Source: Caldisericales bacterium (GTDB lineage Bacteria > Caldisericota > Caldisericia > JAAYUI01). Taken from it: 49,829 nucleotides of DNA. The stretch is from assembly GCA_022707885.1 (NCBI GenBank), contig JAKIZT010000014.1:1-49829 (forward strand), in the 5' to 3' direction. Under the pieces are notes generated by a model that worked only from the letters and a program-made list of their open reading frames with translations, was not told where the DNA came from and did not search any database. Position numbers and translations under genes: made by a program. Numbering within the stretch: the stretch's first letter is position 1; every line of letters begins with the position of its first letter. This document shows, in pieces, positions 17,784 to 28,000 of the stretch.

Positions 17784-19973
17784 ATGAGAAAAATTATTTC
17801 ATTGTTGTCTTGCATGGTTATTGTTTTTCAGATTTTTATTCCGGCACAAAATACAACTTTGGCATCCAGGACGGCATTTGTAGATGGTTTTGGTCTTGGG
17901 GCCGAAGCTGGAGATGGCTTTATAAAGCTTACCTGGGAAAGAGTTCCCGGGGCTTCTGGTGGTTACTATGTTTATCGCAAAGATGGCGAAAATGGCACTT
18001 ATGGGGCACCCCTGACTGATTTTGGGGTTTTTGGGAATGTTTTTTATGACGGCCCAATCCCGAATGACAACAAGTATTGCTACTATGTTGCCCCACTTGA
18101 TGAAAACTCCACTGAATTTGGCAGGTCGGTTGAAGCCTGTTCCTCGCCAATATCACAAGCGCCGTCATTTATCGAACAATGCAAGACGGTCCTTGTTTTT
18201 GTTGTTGACAGTGTCAATTATTTGCACAACGGTGTCAAAAAAACCATGAGTTCGCCGTTCCTTCTTGTCGGGAGGAGAACTTATCTTGCTTTCAGATATG
18301 TGACAGAACCACTTGGCGGGAAAATCGAATGGGACCAGGTCCAGAGAAAAGTTACTGTCACACACAAAAATACTGTTGTGGAGATGTGGGTTGGCAAATC
18401 ACAGGCAAAAATAAATGGCAAACCAGTCCAGATTGACCCAAGCGATCCCAAGGTTGTTCCATTTGTAAAAGACGGAAGAACCTTTGTTCCGCTCCGTTTT
18501 CCGGTTGAATCTTTTGGCGAGGGTGATGTCAAGTGGTTTGCCCAGACAAAACAGGCGCAGCTTGTTTTCCCGGCAGACTGTAATGAGAAATTCAAGGGAA
18601 AGGTTATTAGCTACAACAGCAAGACGGGCATGTCCGAGATGCTTGGTTTTGAAGGCGAGTCTTATGTTGTTGTTTTCGGACAGAGCGGATCTGGTGGTTA
18701 CATACCGGTTGTTGGTGATTGCATCGAGATTTCAGGAGAAAGAAAGAGAAAGGGAACACACGAATACTTTTTTGTAAATTCAGCGTCCCTGATCGAATGT
18801 CAGGAGGGGCCGTTTGCAGGATTTGGAACAGTAGAGAAGACAGATGTGCTAAGTGCTTCAGCCAACATCAGGTTTGAAGGTGGGGAAAAAATTGATGTCA
18901 GGATCGACAAGATCCACATCAGGATGCTGGCTGGACTTAAACCAGGAGATTGTGTTTTTGCAGCCGGAATGACAATTAAGAACCCGTCCGGTGAAAAATA
19001 CATAAATACAATGATTTTTGACGTGGTGCCATGTAAAAAAGGCCAGGTTGACATTGTTTGTGACGGCAAATGGTATTCGGGAACGGTGCGCGATTTTGAT
19101 TGCACAAACGGAACTCTGACTGTTGCACTTGATGACGGGCAGTCAAAAACCGTTTCAATTGGAGACAGCAACTTTGATTGTGCAAACCTCTCGGTTGGCT
19201 ATTGTGCAAGGTTCTGCGCAAAAGAAGCAGACGGAAAACTTGTTTCATCGGTTTTCTACGCCTTTCCCTGCGATTCCTCTTCCTGCGAAGGGTCTCTCAT
19301 AAGGGGCAAACTGGTGAAGATTGATTGTGCTTCGCTTAGCATGAGCATTGCACAGGGCGATAAATACGTTGAAGTCGCGATATTCCCAAGAGATTGCGAG
19401 GACATGTCGGCTTCGATGCCTGAATGTGTGGAAGCTTGCGTGGTCAAATCCGGCAACCGTTTTGTAGCCCTTAAAGTCAGACCGTATATCGAGTGTGAAA
19501 ATGAATGCCCGGGAGAAATTGTCCAGGTAAGGATAGACAGGGTGGATTGTGCAGCAAAAATTATCTATTGCACAAAAATGGCAACGATGGAGCAAATGAA
19601 AATAAAATTCGTGTTGCCGGAATTTTGCCCGCTGGAAGCTGGAAAATGCTATGAGATTTGCATTGAAGAGATCAGAAAACCAGGCCAGCAGCCGGAAAAT
19701 ATTGCTACACGCTTCAAACCGATAGAGTGCGGGTACAGGTGCAGTGGTCAGCTTGTTACCGGCACCATCAAATCAGTTGATTGTGCAAAACAGGTAGTAG
19801 TTGTTGGCCAGAATGACAATCTTGGGGACATGATCATAAGGGTCACCGAACAGGACTGTATAAGGCTGAAGGAAGACAGTTGTGTGAAAGCCTGCGTCAC
19901 AAAAGACCCAACCGGTTTATACATGGCAAACTGGATCACCGAAGTCGGACCGGAGGGATGCACCCAGAAATAG
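17784..19973 (+). CDS. Secreted stalk-domain protein with cysteine-rich OB-like repeats
   Basis: Not a named family. A signal peptide (about 1-28) is followed by a fibronectin type III-like domain (about 30-120: IKLTWERVPGASGGYYVYR), a copper-amine-oxidase-like stalk domain (about 130-262: VKDGRTFVPLRFPVESFG) and six tandem modules of about 65-72 residues (from about 270 to the end). Each module has beta strands, G-x-[IV] at its start and Cys residues at equivalent places: one early (FDC, IDC, VDC) in modules 3-6, one or two in the middle and one at the end. The modules resemble OB/DUF5666-like folds. The many Cys could form disulphides or bind metal or haem, although no CxxCH motif is present. 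Start: ATG with AAGGGGG upstream. Likely exported and surface-displayed. Confidence 0.78.
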   Translation: MRKIISLLSCMVIVFQIFIPAQNTTLASRTAFVDGFGLGAEAGDGFIKLTWERVPGASGGYYVYRKDGENGTYGAPLTDFGVFGNVFYDGPIPNDNKYCYYVAPLDENSTEFGRSVEACSSPISQAPSFIEQCKTVLVFVVDSVNYLHNGVKKTMSSPFLLVGRRTYLAFRYVTEPLGGKIEWDQVQRKVTVTHKNTVVEMWVGKSQAKINGKPVQIDPSDPKVVPFVKDGRTFVPLRFPVESFGEGDVKWFAQTKQAQLVFPADCNEKFKGKVISYNSKTGMSEMLGFEGESYVVVFGQSGSGGYIPVVGDCIEISGERKRKGTHEYFFVNSASLIECQEGPFAGFGTVEKTDVLSASANIRFEGGEKIDVRIDKIHIRMLAGLKPGDCVFAAGMTIKNPSGEKYINTMIFDVVPCKKGQVDIVCDGKWYSGTVRDFDCTNGTLTVALDDGQSKTVSIGDSNFDCANLSVGYCARFCAKEADGKLVSSVFYAFPCDSSSCEGSLIRGKLVKIDCASLSMSIAQGDKYVEVAIFPRDCEDMSASMPECVEACVVKSGNRFVALKVRPYIECENECPGEIVQVRIDRVDCAAKIIYCTKMATMEQMKIKFVLPEFCPLEAGKCYEICIEEIRKPGQQPENIATRFKPIECGYRCSGQLVTGTIKSVDCAKQVVVVGQNDNLGDMIIRVTEQDCIRLKEDSCVKACVTKDPTGLYMANWITEVGPEGCTQK

Positions 19974-20053
19974 CGACAAAAAGCTTTGAATAATCTAAAG
20001 AGGCAAGACTAAATAAATAAATAAAATTTTTTTGAGCCAGAAAGGGGCTGGTA

Positions 20054-22780
20054 ATGAAAAGAAGCTGGAAATTGGTTGCGTTGATGTTGTTTGTTCTCAT
20101 TTTTGTTTGTGGGGGCAATCTGTTGTCGTTGGAAAGGCAAGATTCAAGGGGTGACCCAATAAAAAACGAGTCGATTTTTGCTCAAAGCATTGCGCAAAAC
20201 CCGGGTTGTGACTGGCCATCCTTTGGCAGGACGCCAGACAACAACCGTGTTGCACCTGATGGTTGTGGGCCAAAAACTGACAACCTTATTAATATTTGGG
20301 AATTTGGAGCAAATGGATCAGTTAAATATCCCGTTATTTTAGACGATAAAATTTATTTTGGCTCTAGCAATGGGGAATTCTATTGCGTAGATTGCATATT
20401 TGGGAAAAAAATTTGGGAATATCGAGCTGATGGTAAAATTAGTTCACCTTCCATTATAATTGATGATAAGATTTACTTTGGTTCTGAAGAAGGTAAATTT
20501 TATTGCCTAGATATAAAAAAAGGTGAAAAAAGATGGGAGTATAAGGTAGATGGAATAATTTATGCACCCAACGCGCTTAATGGTAGGATTTATGTTAGAA
20601 CAAATAAAGGTGAAATCCATTGCTTGGATGCACAAACAGGAAGTTTTATCTGGAGTTATAGTATGGGAAGTTTTACATCATATCCAGCTTTATTAGAGGA
20701 TAAATTGTATTTTTGTTCGTATAAAGAGAGTATCTTTTACTGCTATTGCATTAATTCTAATACTGGTAAAGTTATATGGGAATATCAAAAAGAGATGGAG
20801 GAACAGCCTTATGCAACTGCTGTTGTTATTTCAAACGAAAAAATATATTTTGGATTAGGTTATTATACTTTAGGCTTACTGTATTGTTTAGATATTCAAA
20901 CTGGCGAAGAAAAATGGTCCTTCAGGGCTGATAGCGAGATTTTGAATTCACCGATTGTTTCTAACGGGAAAGTTTATTTTAGCTCAATGCATAAAACTTA
21001 TTGTGTTTACGAGAAAACAGGTGCAAAAAAATGGGAAATAGATGTATATAACGGTTCCTCATATGCAATCGCTTTATCCGAGAGTAACCTTTTCTTAGCT
21101 TCAATGGATGGAGTACAATGTTTAAGGATATCTGATGGACAAAAGAAATGGTCATATAAGAGTTTATTCCACCCGAATTATGTGTTAATATCATCAAAGA
21201 GGATTTATGTGGTATCAGAAAATATAGTTTGTTGTTTCGGCGATTTTAATAAGACTAACCAACCTGCCTCTAATACTTGCGATTGGCTATCTTATGGAAG
21301 AACACCTGACAATAATCGGGTTGTTCCTGATGGTTGCGCGCCAAAAAATAATAGCCTTGTTGAAATTTGGAAAATATCAACGGGATCTCATCCGCTTGCA
21401 ATAGCAACAGAAAATAAAATATATATTAGCTTATATGATTTTATTTATTGTTTAGATGATAAAAATGGTAGAGTGATTTGGGAATATAAGTGCAGCAAAA
21501 GCGTATCTTCATATATGGCAATTAAAAATGGAAGATTATATTTCGATATTAGGATGAGTAGCAAGCAACATGTTTTTTGTTGCTTGGATGCACAAGTTGG
21601 ACGAAAAATATGGGAGTATGAGATCCCCGATTACACTTACGATTGCATTTCTCCTATTGCCACAGATGACGGTGTTTACTTTGGTACATCTAATGGGAAA
21701 ATATACTGTTTAAGTCCCCAAACTGGCAAATTAAAATGGGAGTATAACACGGGCGGTGAAATTAATTATATGCCAGCCATAGCTGATGGTAAATTGTATG
21801 CAGCTTCAAGTAATAATCTTTATTGTCTGGATTTAAAAACAGGGAAAAAACTGTGGAAATATGAAACTTACTATATAACTTCTTCACCTGTTGTGTGCGG
21901 AGAGAAAATATATGTCGGATCATCTTATGGGAGTAGGTTTTACTGTTTTGATACAAGACAACGTAAAGTTATTTGGACAATTAAGATTAATATACCATCA
22001 GATTTTTCTCCAGTTGTATACAAAGGTATGGTATATGTTGGGTCAACTGATAGGTTCTATTGCCTAAATTCATCGAATGGAAGCACAATTTGGAGTTATA
22101 ATACCCACGATTTATCTTCGATTATATCTTCGCCAATATTATCTGCCGGAAGAATATATTTCGCTAATAAAATAAAAATATATTCCCTAGATTCCAAGAA
22201 AGGTTTAAAATTGTGGGAGTATGAAATCGCTAATGCATCTTCACTAAGTATATCAAATGGTAAATTGTATATTAACTCAATTACAGAATTAGAAAGAATA
22301 CTTTACTGTTTTAGCGATTCACCACCTATGCCGCCAAAAGGAACATGTTGCGATAACTGTACAGATTGTAATAAGTGCATGGCATTTAAAATTGGTTCAA
22401 AAGACTGGTTTATCTGCAATCAGTTGCAAACACCAATGAGCACTGCACCGATAATTAAAAATGGTAGAACATTCTTGGTCATAAGATATATTGCTGAAAC
22501 AATAGGCGCGAATGTAGATTGGAACGCAACGAGCCAGACAGTCACAATAACAGACCCAAAAAATGGGAAAACAATTCAGCTTCAGATAAACAACAATATT
22601 GCAACGATTGGCGGTAAAAAAGTCCAGATTGACCAGAATACTGATGTGAAACCTTTTATATCTGAAGGGAGAACACTTTTGCCCCTTCGATTTGTTGTTG
22701 ATTCGCTTGGGCTTGACTTGGACTGGCTCGATCAAACAAAAGAAGCCATAATCTGTTACAAAGACCCAATGTGTCCATGA
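20054..22780 (+). CDS. Secreted double PQQ-type beta-propeller with C-terminal stalk domain
   Basis: A signal peptide (about 1-25) is followed by two halves, each opening with a GRTPDNNRV motif flanked by Cys (from Cys52 and from Cys409) and built of repeated blades of the PQQ/YVTN type (KIYFGSSNGEFYCVD, TGKLKWEY). A short linker has five Cys (765, 766, 769, 772, 775), and the C-terminus (about 777-908) is a copper-amine-oxidase-like stalk domain (ISEGRTLLPLRFVVDSLG). The propellers lack evidence of PQQ binding and may be structural or binding modules. The propeller part is strikingly AT-rich (for example 12 G/C in 60 bases at 21421-21480), unlike gap just downstream (35 of 60 at 23101-23160). 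That contrast suggests the propeller DNA was acquired separately. Confidence 0.85.
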   Translation: MKRSWKLVALMLFVLIFVCGGNLLSLERQDSRGDPIKNESIFAQSIAQNPGCDWPSFGRTPDNNRVAPDGCGPKTDNLINIWEFGANGSVKYPVILDDKIYFGSSNGEFYCVDCIFGKKIWEYRADGKISSPSIIIDDKIYFGSEEGKFYCLDIKKGEKRWEYKVDGIIYAPNALNGRIYVRTNKGEIHCLDAQTGSFIWSYSMGSFTSYPALLEDKLYFCSYKESIFYCYCINSNTGKVIWEYQKEMEEQPYATAVVISNEKIYFGLGYYTLGLLYCLDIQTGEEKWSFRADSEILNSPIVSNGKVYFSSMHKTYCVYEKTGAKKWEIDVYNGSSYAIALSESNLFLASMDGVQCLRISDGQKKWSYKSLFHPNYVLISSKRIYVVSENIVCCFGDFNKTNQPASNTCDWLSYGRTPDNNRVVPDGCAPKNNSLVEIWKISTGSHPLAIATENKIYISLYDFIYCLDDKNGRVIWEYKCSKSVSSYMAIKNGRLYFDIRMSSKQHVFCCLDAQVGRKIWEYEIPDYTYDCISPIATDDGVYFGTSNGKIYCLSPQTGKLKWEYNTGGEINYMPAIADGKLYAASSNNLYCLDLKTGKKLWKYETYYITSSPVVCGEKIYVGSSYGSRFYCFDTRQRKVIWTIKINIPSDFSPVVYKGMVYVGSTDRFYCLNSSNGSTIWSYNTHDLSSIISSPILSAGRIYFANKIKIYSLDSKKGLKLWEYEIANASSLSISNGKLYINSITELERILYCFSDSPPMPPKGTCCDNCTDCNKCMAFKIGSKDWFICNQLQTPMSTAPIIKNGRTFLVIRYIAETIGANVDWNATSQTVTITDPKNGKTIQLQINNNIATIGGKKVQIDQNTDVKPFISEGRTLLPLRFVVDSLGLDLDWLDQTKEAIICYKDPMCP

Positions 22781-22823
22781 AGATTCAATAAAATATTCAT
22801 TAATACTAATCTGGTTGCGACTG

Positions 22824-22851
22824 TTGAAAAATATTCTTTGGCGCGCATAAT
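22824..22851 (+). promoter_or_regulatory. Candidate promoter of gap-pgk
   Basis: TTGAAA (22824-22829), 16 bases, CATAAT (22846-22851). Transcription would start near 22858, leaving a short leader that contains the GGAGGTGA ribosome-binding site before the ATG at 22870. Confidence 0.42.
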
Positions 22852-22869
22852 CGGTTCTGGAGGTGAAAG

Positions 22870-23877
22870 ATGGCTAGAATTGCTATCAACGGATTCGGAA
22901 GGATTGGAAGGCAAGTCTACAAGGCCATTTCCGAATATTTCCCACAGCACGATATAGTTGCGGTCAATGACATAACGGACTCTGAAACACTCGTCCACCT
23001 TCTCAAGTACGACAGCAACTATGGCGTTTACGGTCATGAGATCACTCTTGAAAAAGACACCTTTACATGTTGCGGCAAGCGGACCAGGTGCCTGAAGGTC
23101 CTTTCTCCGCTCGAGCTCCCCTGGAACGAGATGAAGGTGGACATCGTTGTGGAGAGCACCGGCAAGTTTGCAAACGGAAAGGACGCGAAAGTCCACCTTG
23201 ATAGAGGGGCAAGAAAAGTCATGGTCTCTGCCCCGATGAAAGACCCGGACTACATGATCCTCCGCGGTGTGAACTGCGACCATTACGACCCAAAAATCCA
23301 CCATGTTGTTTCAAACGCTTCCTGCACAACAAACAGTCTGGCGCCTGTTGCAAAAATTCTTCACGAGAATTTTGGCATCCTGAACGGTTTTATGACGACA
23401 GTCCACGCCTACACAAATGACCAGAAGATTCTTGATGCCCCCCACAAGGATTTGAGGAGGGCCAGAAATGCCGCTACAAACATAATTCCAACGACAACTG
23501 GTGCTGCCGAGGCCGTTGGAAAGGTAATTCCTGAACTTAAAGGCAGGATGACCGGTATCTCCCTCAGGGTGCCAACGTCTGTTGTTTCAATAACTGATTT
23601 TGTGTGCACCCTGGAAAAACAGTGCAGCGTGGAGCAGATAAACGAAAAACTTGAAGAAGCCAGCAAAGGAAAGCTGAAAGGGATCCTTGGATACTCCAGA
23701 GAGCCTCTTGTTTCCAGTGATTACAAGGGTTCAACCTATTCCGGAATTGTCGATGCACTCTCAACGATGGTTGTTGGCAACAACATGGCGAAGGTGCTTA
23801 TATGGTACGACAACGAATGGGGCTATTCAGTCAGGTCTGCAGAAGTCGTCGATATATTGGCAACAAGAGGTGCGTGA
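22870..23877 (+). CDS. gap: Glyceraldehyde-3-phosphate dehydrogenase, type I
   Basis: Oxidises glyceraldehyde 3-phosphate with phosphate and NAD to 1,3-bisphosphoglycerate in glycolysis. The Rossmann start INGFGRIGR, the active-site SNASCTTN with Cys152, the base His179 (TTVHAYT) and the C-terminal WYDNEWGYS are all present. Asp at the end of the second strand (VNDITD) suggests NAD rather than NADP. Length (335) is normal. The stop is followed directly by the GTG of pgk, so the two glycolytic genes form a unit. Confidence 0.97.
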   Translation: MARIAINGFGRIGRQVYKAISEYFPQHDIVAVNDITDSETLVHLLKYDSNYGVYGHEITLEKDTFTCCGKRTRCLKVLSPLELPWNEMKVDIVVESTGKFANGKDAKVHLDRGARKVMVSAPMKDPDYMILRGVNCDHYDPKIHHVVSNASCTTNSLAPVAKILHENFGILNGFMTTVHAYTNDQKILDAPHKDLRRARNAATNIIPTTTGAAEAVGKVIPELKGRMTGISLRVPTSVVSITDFVCTLEKQCSVEQINEKLEEASKGKLKGILGYSREPLVSSDYKGSTYSGIVDALSTMVVGNNMAKVLIWYDNEWGYSVRSAEVVDILATRGA

Positions 23878-25059
23878 GTGAAAAAGCGCACCGTTGAAAG
23901 CGTTGATGTTTTCAACAAAAGGGTGTTGCTCAGGGCCGACTTCAATTCGCCTGTTGAAAACGGAAAAATTGTTGATGATACGAGAATCACCTCTACTCTG
24001 CCCACGATTACTTACCTGCTTGACCGTGGCGCAAAGCTTATTATATGCTCGCACCAGGGGAGACCTGATGGCAAATATGTCGAACAGTACTCATTAAAGC
24101 CAATTGCTGAGCATCTGAGGGGATTAGTTAATAAATCCATAAAAATGGCACCTGACTGTGTTGGTGGTCAGGTCAGTTCAATGGTTGGTTCACTCATGCC
24201 CGGAGAGGCGCTGGTGCTGGAGAACCTCAGGTTTCACAAAGAAGAAGAGGAATGTGACGAATCGTTCTCCAGGGAACTCGCCTTGCTTGGTGAAATCTAC
24301 GTGAATGACGCATTTGGCACATGCCACAGAAAACATGCCAGCATCTATGGCGTCCCCCTTATTCTAAAACCGGCTGTTGCAGGGTTGCTCATGGTGAAAG
24401 AACTCAAGTACCTTGGTGACACCACAGAAAATCCCAAAAGGCCGTTTGCCGTTGTTTTTGGCGGGGCCAAAGTTTCTGACAAAATAAAGGTTGTTTACAA
24501 TCTCGAGAAAATCGCTGACTTGATAGTCATTGGCGGCGGAATGTCGTTTACCTTCATGGCTTCACAGGGCATTGGTATTGGCACATCACTTGTCCAGAAA
24601 GACATGATAGACAGTTGCAGGACATTCCTTGATGAGTGCAGGAAAAAAGGGAAAAAGGTTCTCCTGCCTGTTGACAATATTGTTGCAGACAACTACAAAA
24701 ATCCTACCAACATAAAAATTTCTGCAAATGGCATTCCTGATGGAATGGAAGGCGTTGATATCGGCCCGAAGACCTCAAAAATGTTCTGTGATGAACTTGC
24801 AAAATGTGAAACAGTCGTGTGGAATGGCCCTTTAGGCGTGTTCGAGGACGAACGTTTTGCCGAAGGCACCAAAACCGTCATGAAGTGCGTGGCTGGCGGA
24901 GTCAAGGTGTCTGTGATTGGTGGAGGTGATTCTGCGGCCGCTGCGGCAAAGTTCGGATTCACGAACCAGTTCACGCACGTATCGACAGGAGGAGGGGCAT
25001 CGCTTGAATTCCTTGAAGGGAAGGAGCTTCCAGGTATTAAAGTTCTGGACGACGCTTAG
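23878..25059 (+). CDS. pgk: Phosphoglycerate kinase
   Basis: Moves phosphate from 1,3-bisphosphoglycerate to ADP, the step after Gap. Signatures: LLRADFNSP near the start, ICSHQGRPDG, LENLRFHKEEE, FGGAKVSDKI, WNGPLGVFE and the nucleotide loop GGGDSAAAAAKFG, ending with STGGGASLEFLEGKELPG. Length (393) is normal for a bacterial enzyme. GTG start at 23878 abuts the gap stop. The last part of the gene overlaps the next coding region by 56 bases. Confidence 0.97.
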   Translation: MKKRTVESVDVFNKRVLLRADFNSPVENGKIVDDTRITSTLPTITYLLDRGAKLIICSHQGRPDGKYVEQYSLKPIAEHLRGLVNKSIKMAPDCVGGQVSSMVGSLMPGEALVLENLRFHKEEEECDESFSRELALLGEIYVNDAFGTCHRKHASIYGVPLILKPAVAGLLMVKELKYLGDTTENPKRPFAVVFGGAKVSDKIKVVYNLEKIADLIVIGGGMSFTFMASQGIGIGTSLVQKDMIDSCRTFLDECRKKGKKVLLPVDNIVADNYKNPTNIKISANGIPDGMEGVDIGPKTSKMFCDELAKCETVVWNGPLGVFEDERFAEGTKTVMKCVAGGVKVSVIGGGDSAAAAAKFGFTNQFTHVSTGGGASLEFLEGKELPGIKVLDDA

Positions 25060-28000
25060 TCTTTCGGCCCTTTTGGTTTTTACCTGTGCCGTTGTTCCGG
25101 TCAGGAACGCTGAAAAAGCGTCCTCGCTTGGTATCACATCTGCACTGATAATTCCATGCTCCCAAATGGAGGGTCTCTATCTTGACCAGGCACAGGAAAC
25201 ATGGGTAGAGGGTTGCTCAAGGAGGTCAACGGGCTTTTTTGAATACAAGATAAGGTTTGATGGCGAAGGTCCAATACTGCTGGAGGTGGAAACTTCCGGC
25301 AGTATTGTTATTGAAGCCTCTCTCAATGGCGAACCTCTAAAGCAATATTTTGAATCTGGCCAGATTGACGAGGATATTTCCGTAAAGATGAAGCGTCAGT
25401 TGAGGCTTGATGCTTCTAGCGGTTCGCCCTTGCGTGTGAAATTTTCGAAGAAAAAAGGCTCCTCAAAACCATTTGCTCTCTGGAAACTCTATGTGCGAAG
25501 AGGGGTGGAGATTTATCCTGGAACTCCCACGGAACAGACATATCTGGATAGCGCTGGTTCATCAATCCTTCTTCCTGGTGGTGGCAGGGGTTTGTCCAAG
25601 GGCGATGAGGTTAGATACAAATTAAACCAGGCTGAGGCTGGTCCTCTCGGTGTTTTAATTGAAAGCATTGGGAACATGAAAGTACTTCTTGCCTCTGGGG
25701 GTGCCCCAGAGGATGTAGAGCTCATGAAATCGGGAGAATTTACCTATGGTTTTATGACAGCCAATGACCTGAATTCTTCGATTGTTCTAAGGGCAGCTGG
25801 CGAGCTCAAGATCATAAGGGTTTCCATCTATTTCGGGCTCTCTTGCATGGATTTTCAAACTGAACTTTCAAAGATGGTTTTTCCTGGTTTTGGCAAAGAA
25901 GCTATTGTAAGTGTTGATGAGCCTATTGTTTTCAAACTGCCGCCCCATGCTGATTCTATTTTCTGGTGTCAGGCGGAAAATATAACCTCAATGAAAGCTG
26001 AGGGGCTTGAAACATACAGTCTTTCAGGATGCTTGTTTACAAAGGTTCCACAATCTTTGAACGAAGTGAAACTACAGGGTTCTGGCAAGCTGTATTCCTG
26101 GGGTATTGACCAGGACCCTGATGAGGATAGTTTACCCTCAAGTTTCGAGATGGCGTATGGTACTGATGCTGACAGGGCGTTTACCGATTTTGACGAGCAG
26201 AACGACTATGCGGATATAATGCCTCTCGATACCGATAATGATGGACTGGATGATGATGTGGAGCGCTTCCTTGGAATCAATCCCTCGTACTATGATTCCA
26301 ATTCTGATGGATATCCTGACTCGCTTGGGCTCTCAACCCCGAAACTCTCGCCATTTTGCGCGAACATAACCAGAAAGCCATGGCCAGGGATCCTAAACCA
26401 GGATGTTTACGATCCACAACTGATTTCACAGGCAATAAGATTTGGAGATACAAACCTTATAATTCCATTTGGTAAAATCCTTTTAGATAGAGATCCAGTG
26501 GCCGGGCTCAAAACCTGGATGGGAGAGGCTGAAGGTTTTACTGGCGTTGTCCTGGATTATTGTGCAATAAGGATGGCCGATCTTTCAAAACCAGAGATGA
26601 TTGATGCTTTCCAGATCTATGCAAAGAGACTCTGGGGGAATATCGAGACCGATGACAATCTGGCGTACAAAGCTGGAATGTTCTGTTGCAATAGGATTGA
26701 GGGTTTTGGAAAAGAGGCCATAAAACTGGCCAAAGAAAAGGGGCTTAAAGTTGCTGTAACAGTTCCATCGCCATATTCATCTGACAGGGCGATAGCTCCA
26801 TACCTTTTGTTGAAAGAATTTGACAGGGTGACAGTTATTCCTCCGGTTTTTTCATCAGACCAGGTGGGTTTTTATGCCGGATTCAGGGACGCTGGAATTA
26901 TCGGACGTGGGATCTATGTATATGTGTCTGATGAGAAAACTTCCAGGGCATATGTTGCCGGGGTCAGGGAAAGCGGGTTTTTGCTTGGGACCTCTGTTTC
27001 TGAAAACAGACCTCTGTCTCTTCCAGACAAACCAGTGACAGCCAAAACCGATTTTGTGCAGATAGTTACTGACAGTTCTGTATGGGCGCCACAGTTTGAC
27101 ATCCAGAACCAACATCCCGACTGGATATTGCAACTGGCACAGAATGGTTATTTTTGTAGACCCTCCCAGATGCAGGATTTTATTGAAGCCAAAGAGGTTT
27201 TTATTGACGAAACAACAACATTTCTGACAGAGGACGACCTCTCAATTATAAAAAATTGGATAGAAAAAGGTGGCAATATTCTCTTCAGACTGGGTGATGG
27301 AAGATTCAAAAATGAGGTTTGGTGGGGATCAAGAACCTCCCTGGGAAGAATTGTAGCCAGGGAATTTGGGCTCCATGAGGTGGGGCTTGGGAAGATCTAC
27401 AAAGCTGGTTCTGGCCACGTCATGCTCTACGATGGGGACATTTCAACTGGTGCTGCATTGTTCTTTAATGAACTCAAAGAGGATGCCCCGAAACCATCAT
27501 GCCAATATTGCGAAGCTGAAAAAGACCAGGTAGAAGCGTGTTTTTCATGGTTTAAAGTGGAACAGGCCGGAGAGTTCCCAAAAAATGATTATCCAATAAT
27601 AATTCCTATCGCAGATCTAAAGCCTCCAAAAATATTTGCCTCAAATTGTGCTGTACCATGGGTTGAAAAAACCGATTCAAAGGTGAGGATGCTTTGCCAG
27701 GGGCCAAAAGGTCTTTGCGCCTCGGTTGCAGTTGCTTTGGGTGGTGCCCCGCTCTCGTCTTCTTCAAGTACGCCGTTCTCTTTCACGGTAAAGGGTGGAA
27801 TAACAACCATATCTTTCGCCTGCTCTGGTGGTGGTGATGCTTTTATTTTTGATCTGAGTGAATTCCTTGATCTGGAAATGAAGCAGGCCACCGTTTATCC
27901 GATAAAACCCAATGAGGGTGAGGCAGTTACGGTTGATGCTTATGTGGAGAACAAATCCCAAATTCCTTCCGGCCCGTTTACTGTGGCTTTTTACTGGAAC

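Noticed and set aside
20010..20030. AAAT tandem repeat followed by a T-run as a terminator
   Set aside because: No GC-rich stem precedes the T-run; it is only an AT-rich spacer with a short tetranucleotide repeat.
20036..20048. Hairpin hiding the ribosome-binding site of the propeller gene
   Set aside because: The stem is just four pairs (CCAG/CTGG), easily formed by chance.
20280..22380. The AT-rich propeller as a mobile element
   Set aside because: No transposase, integrase, terminal repeats or target duplication could be seen around it.
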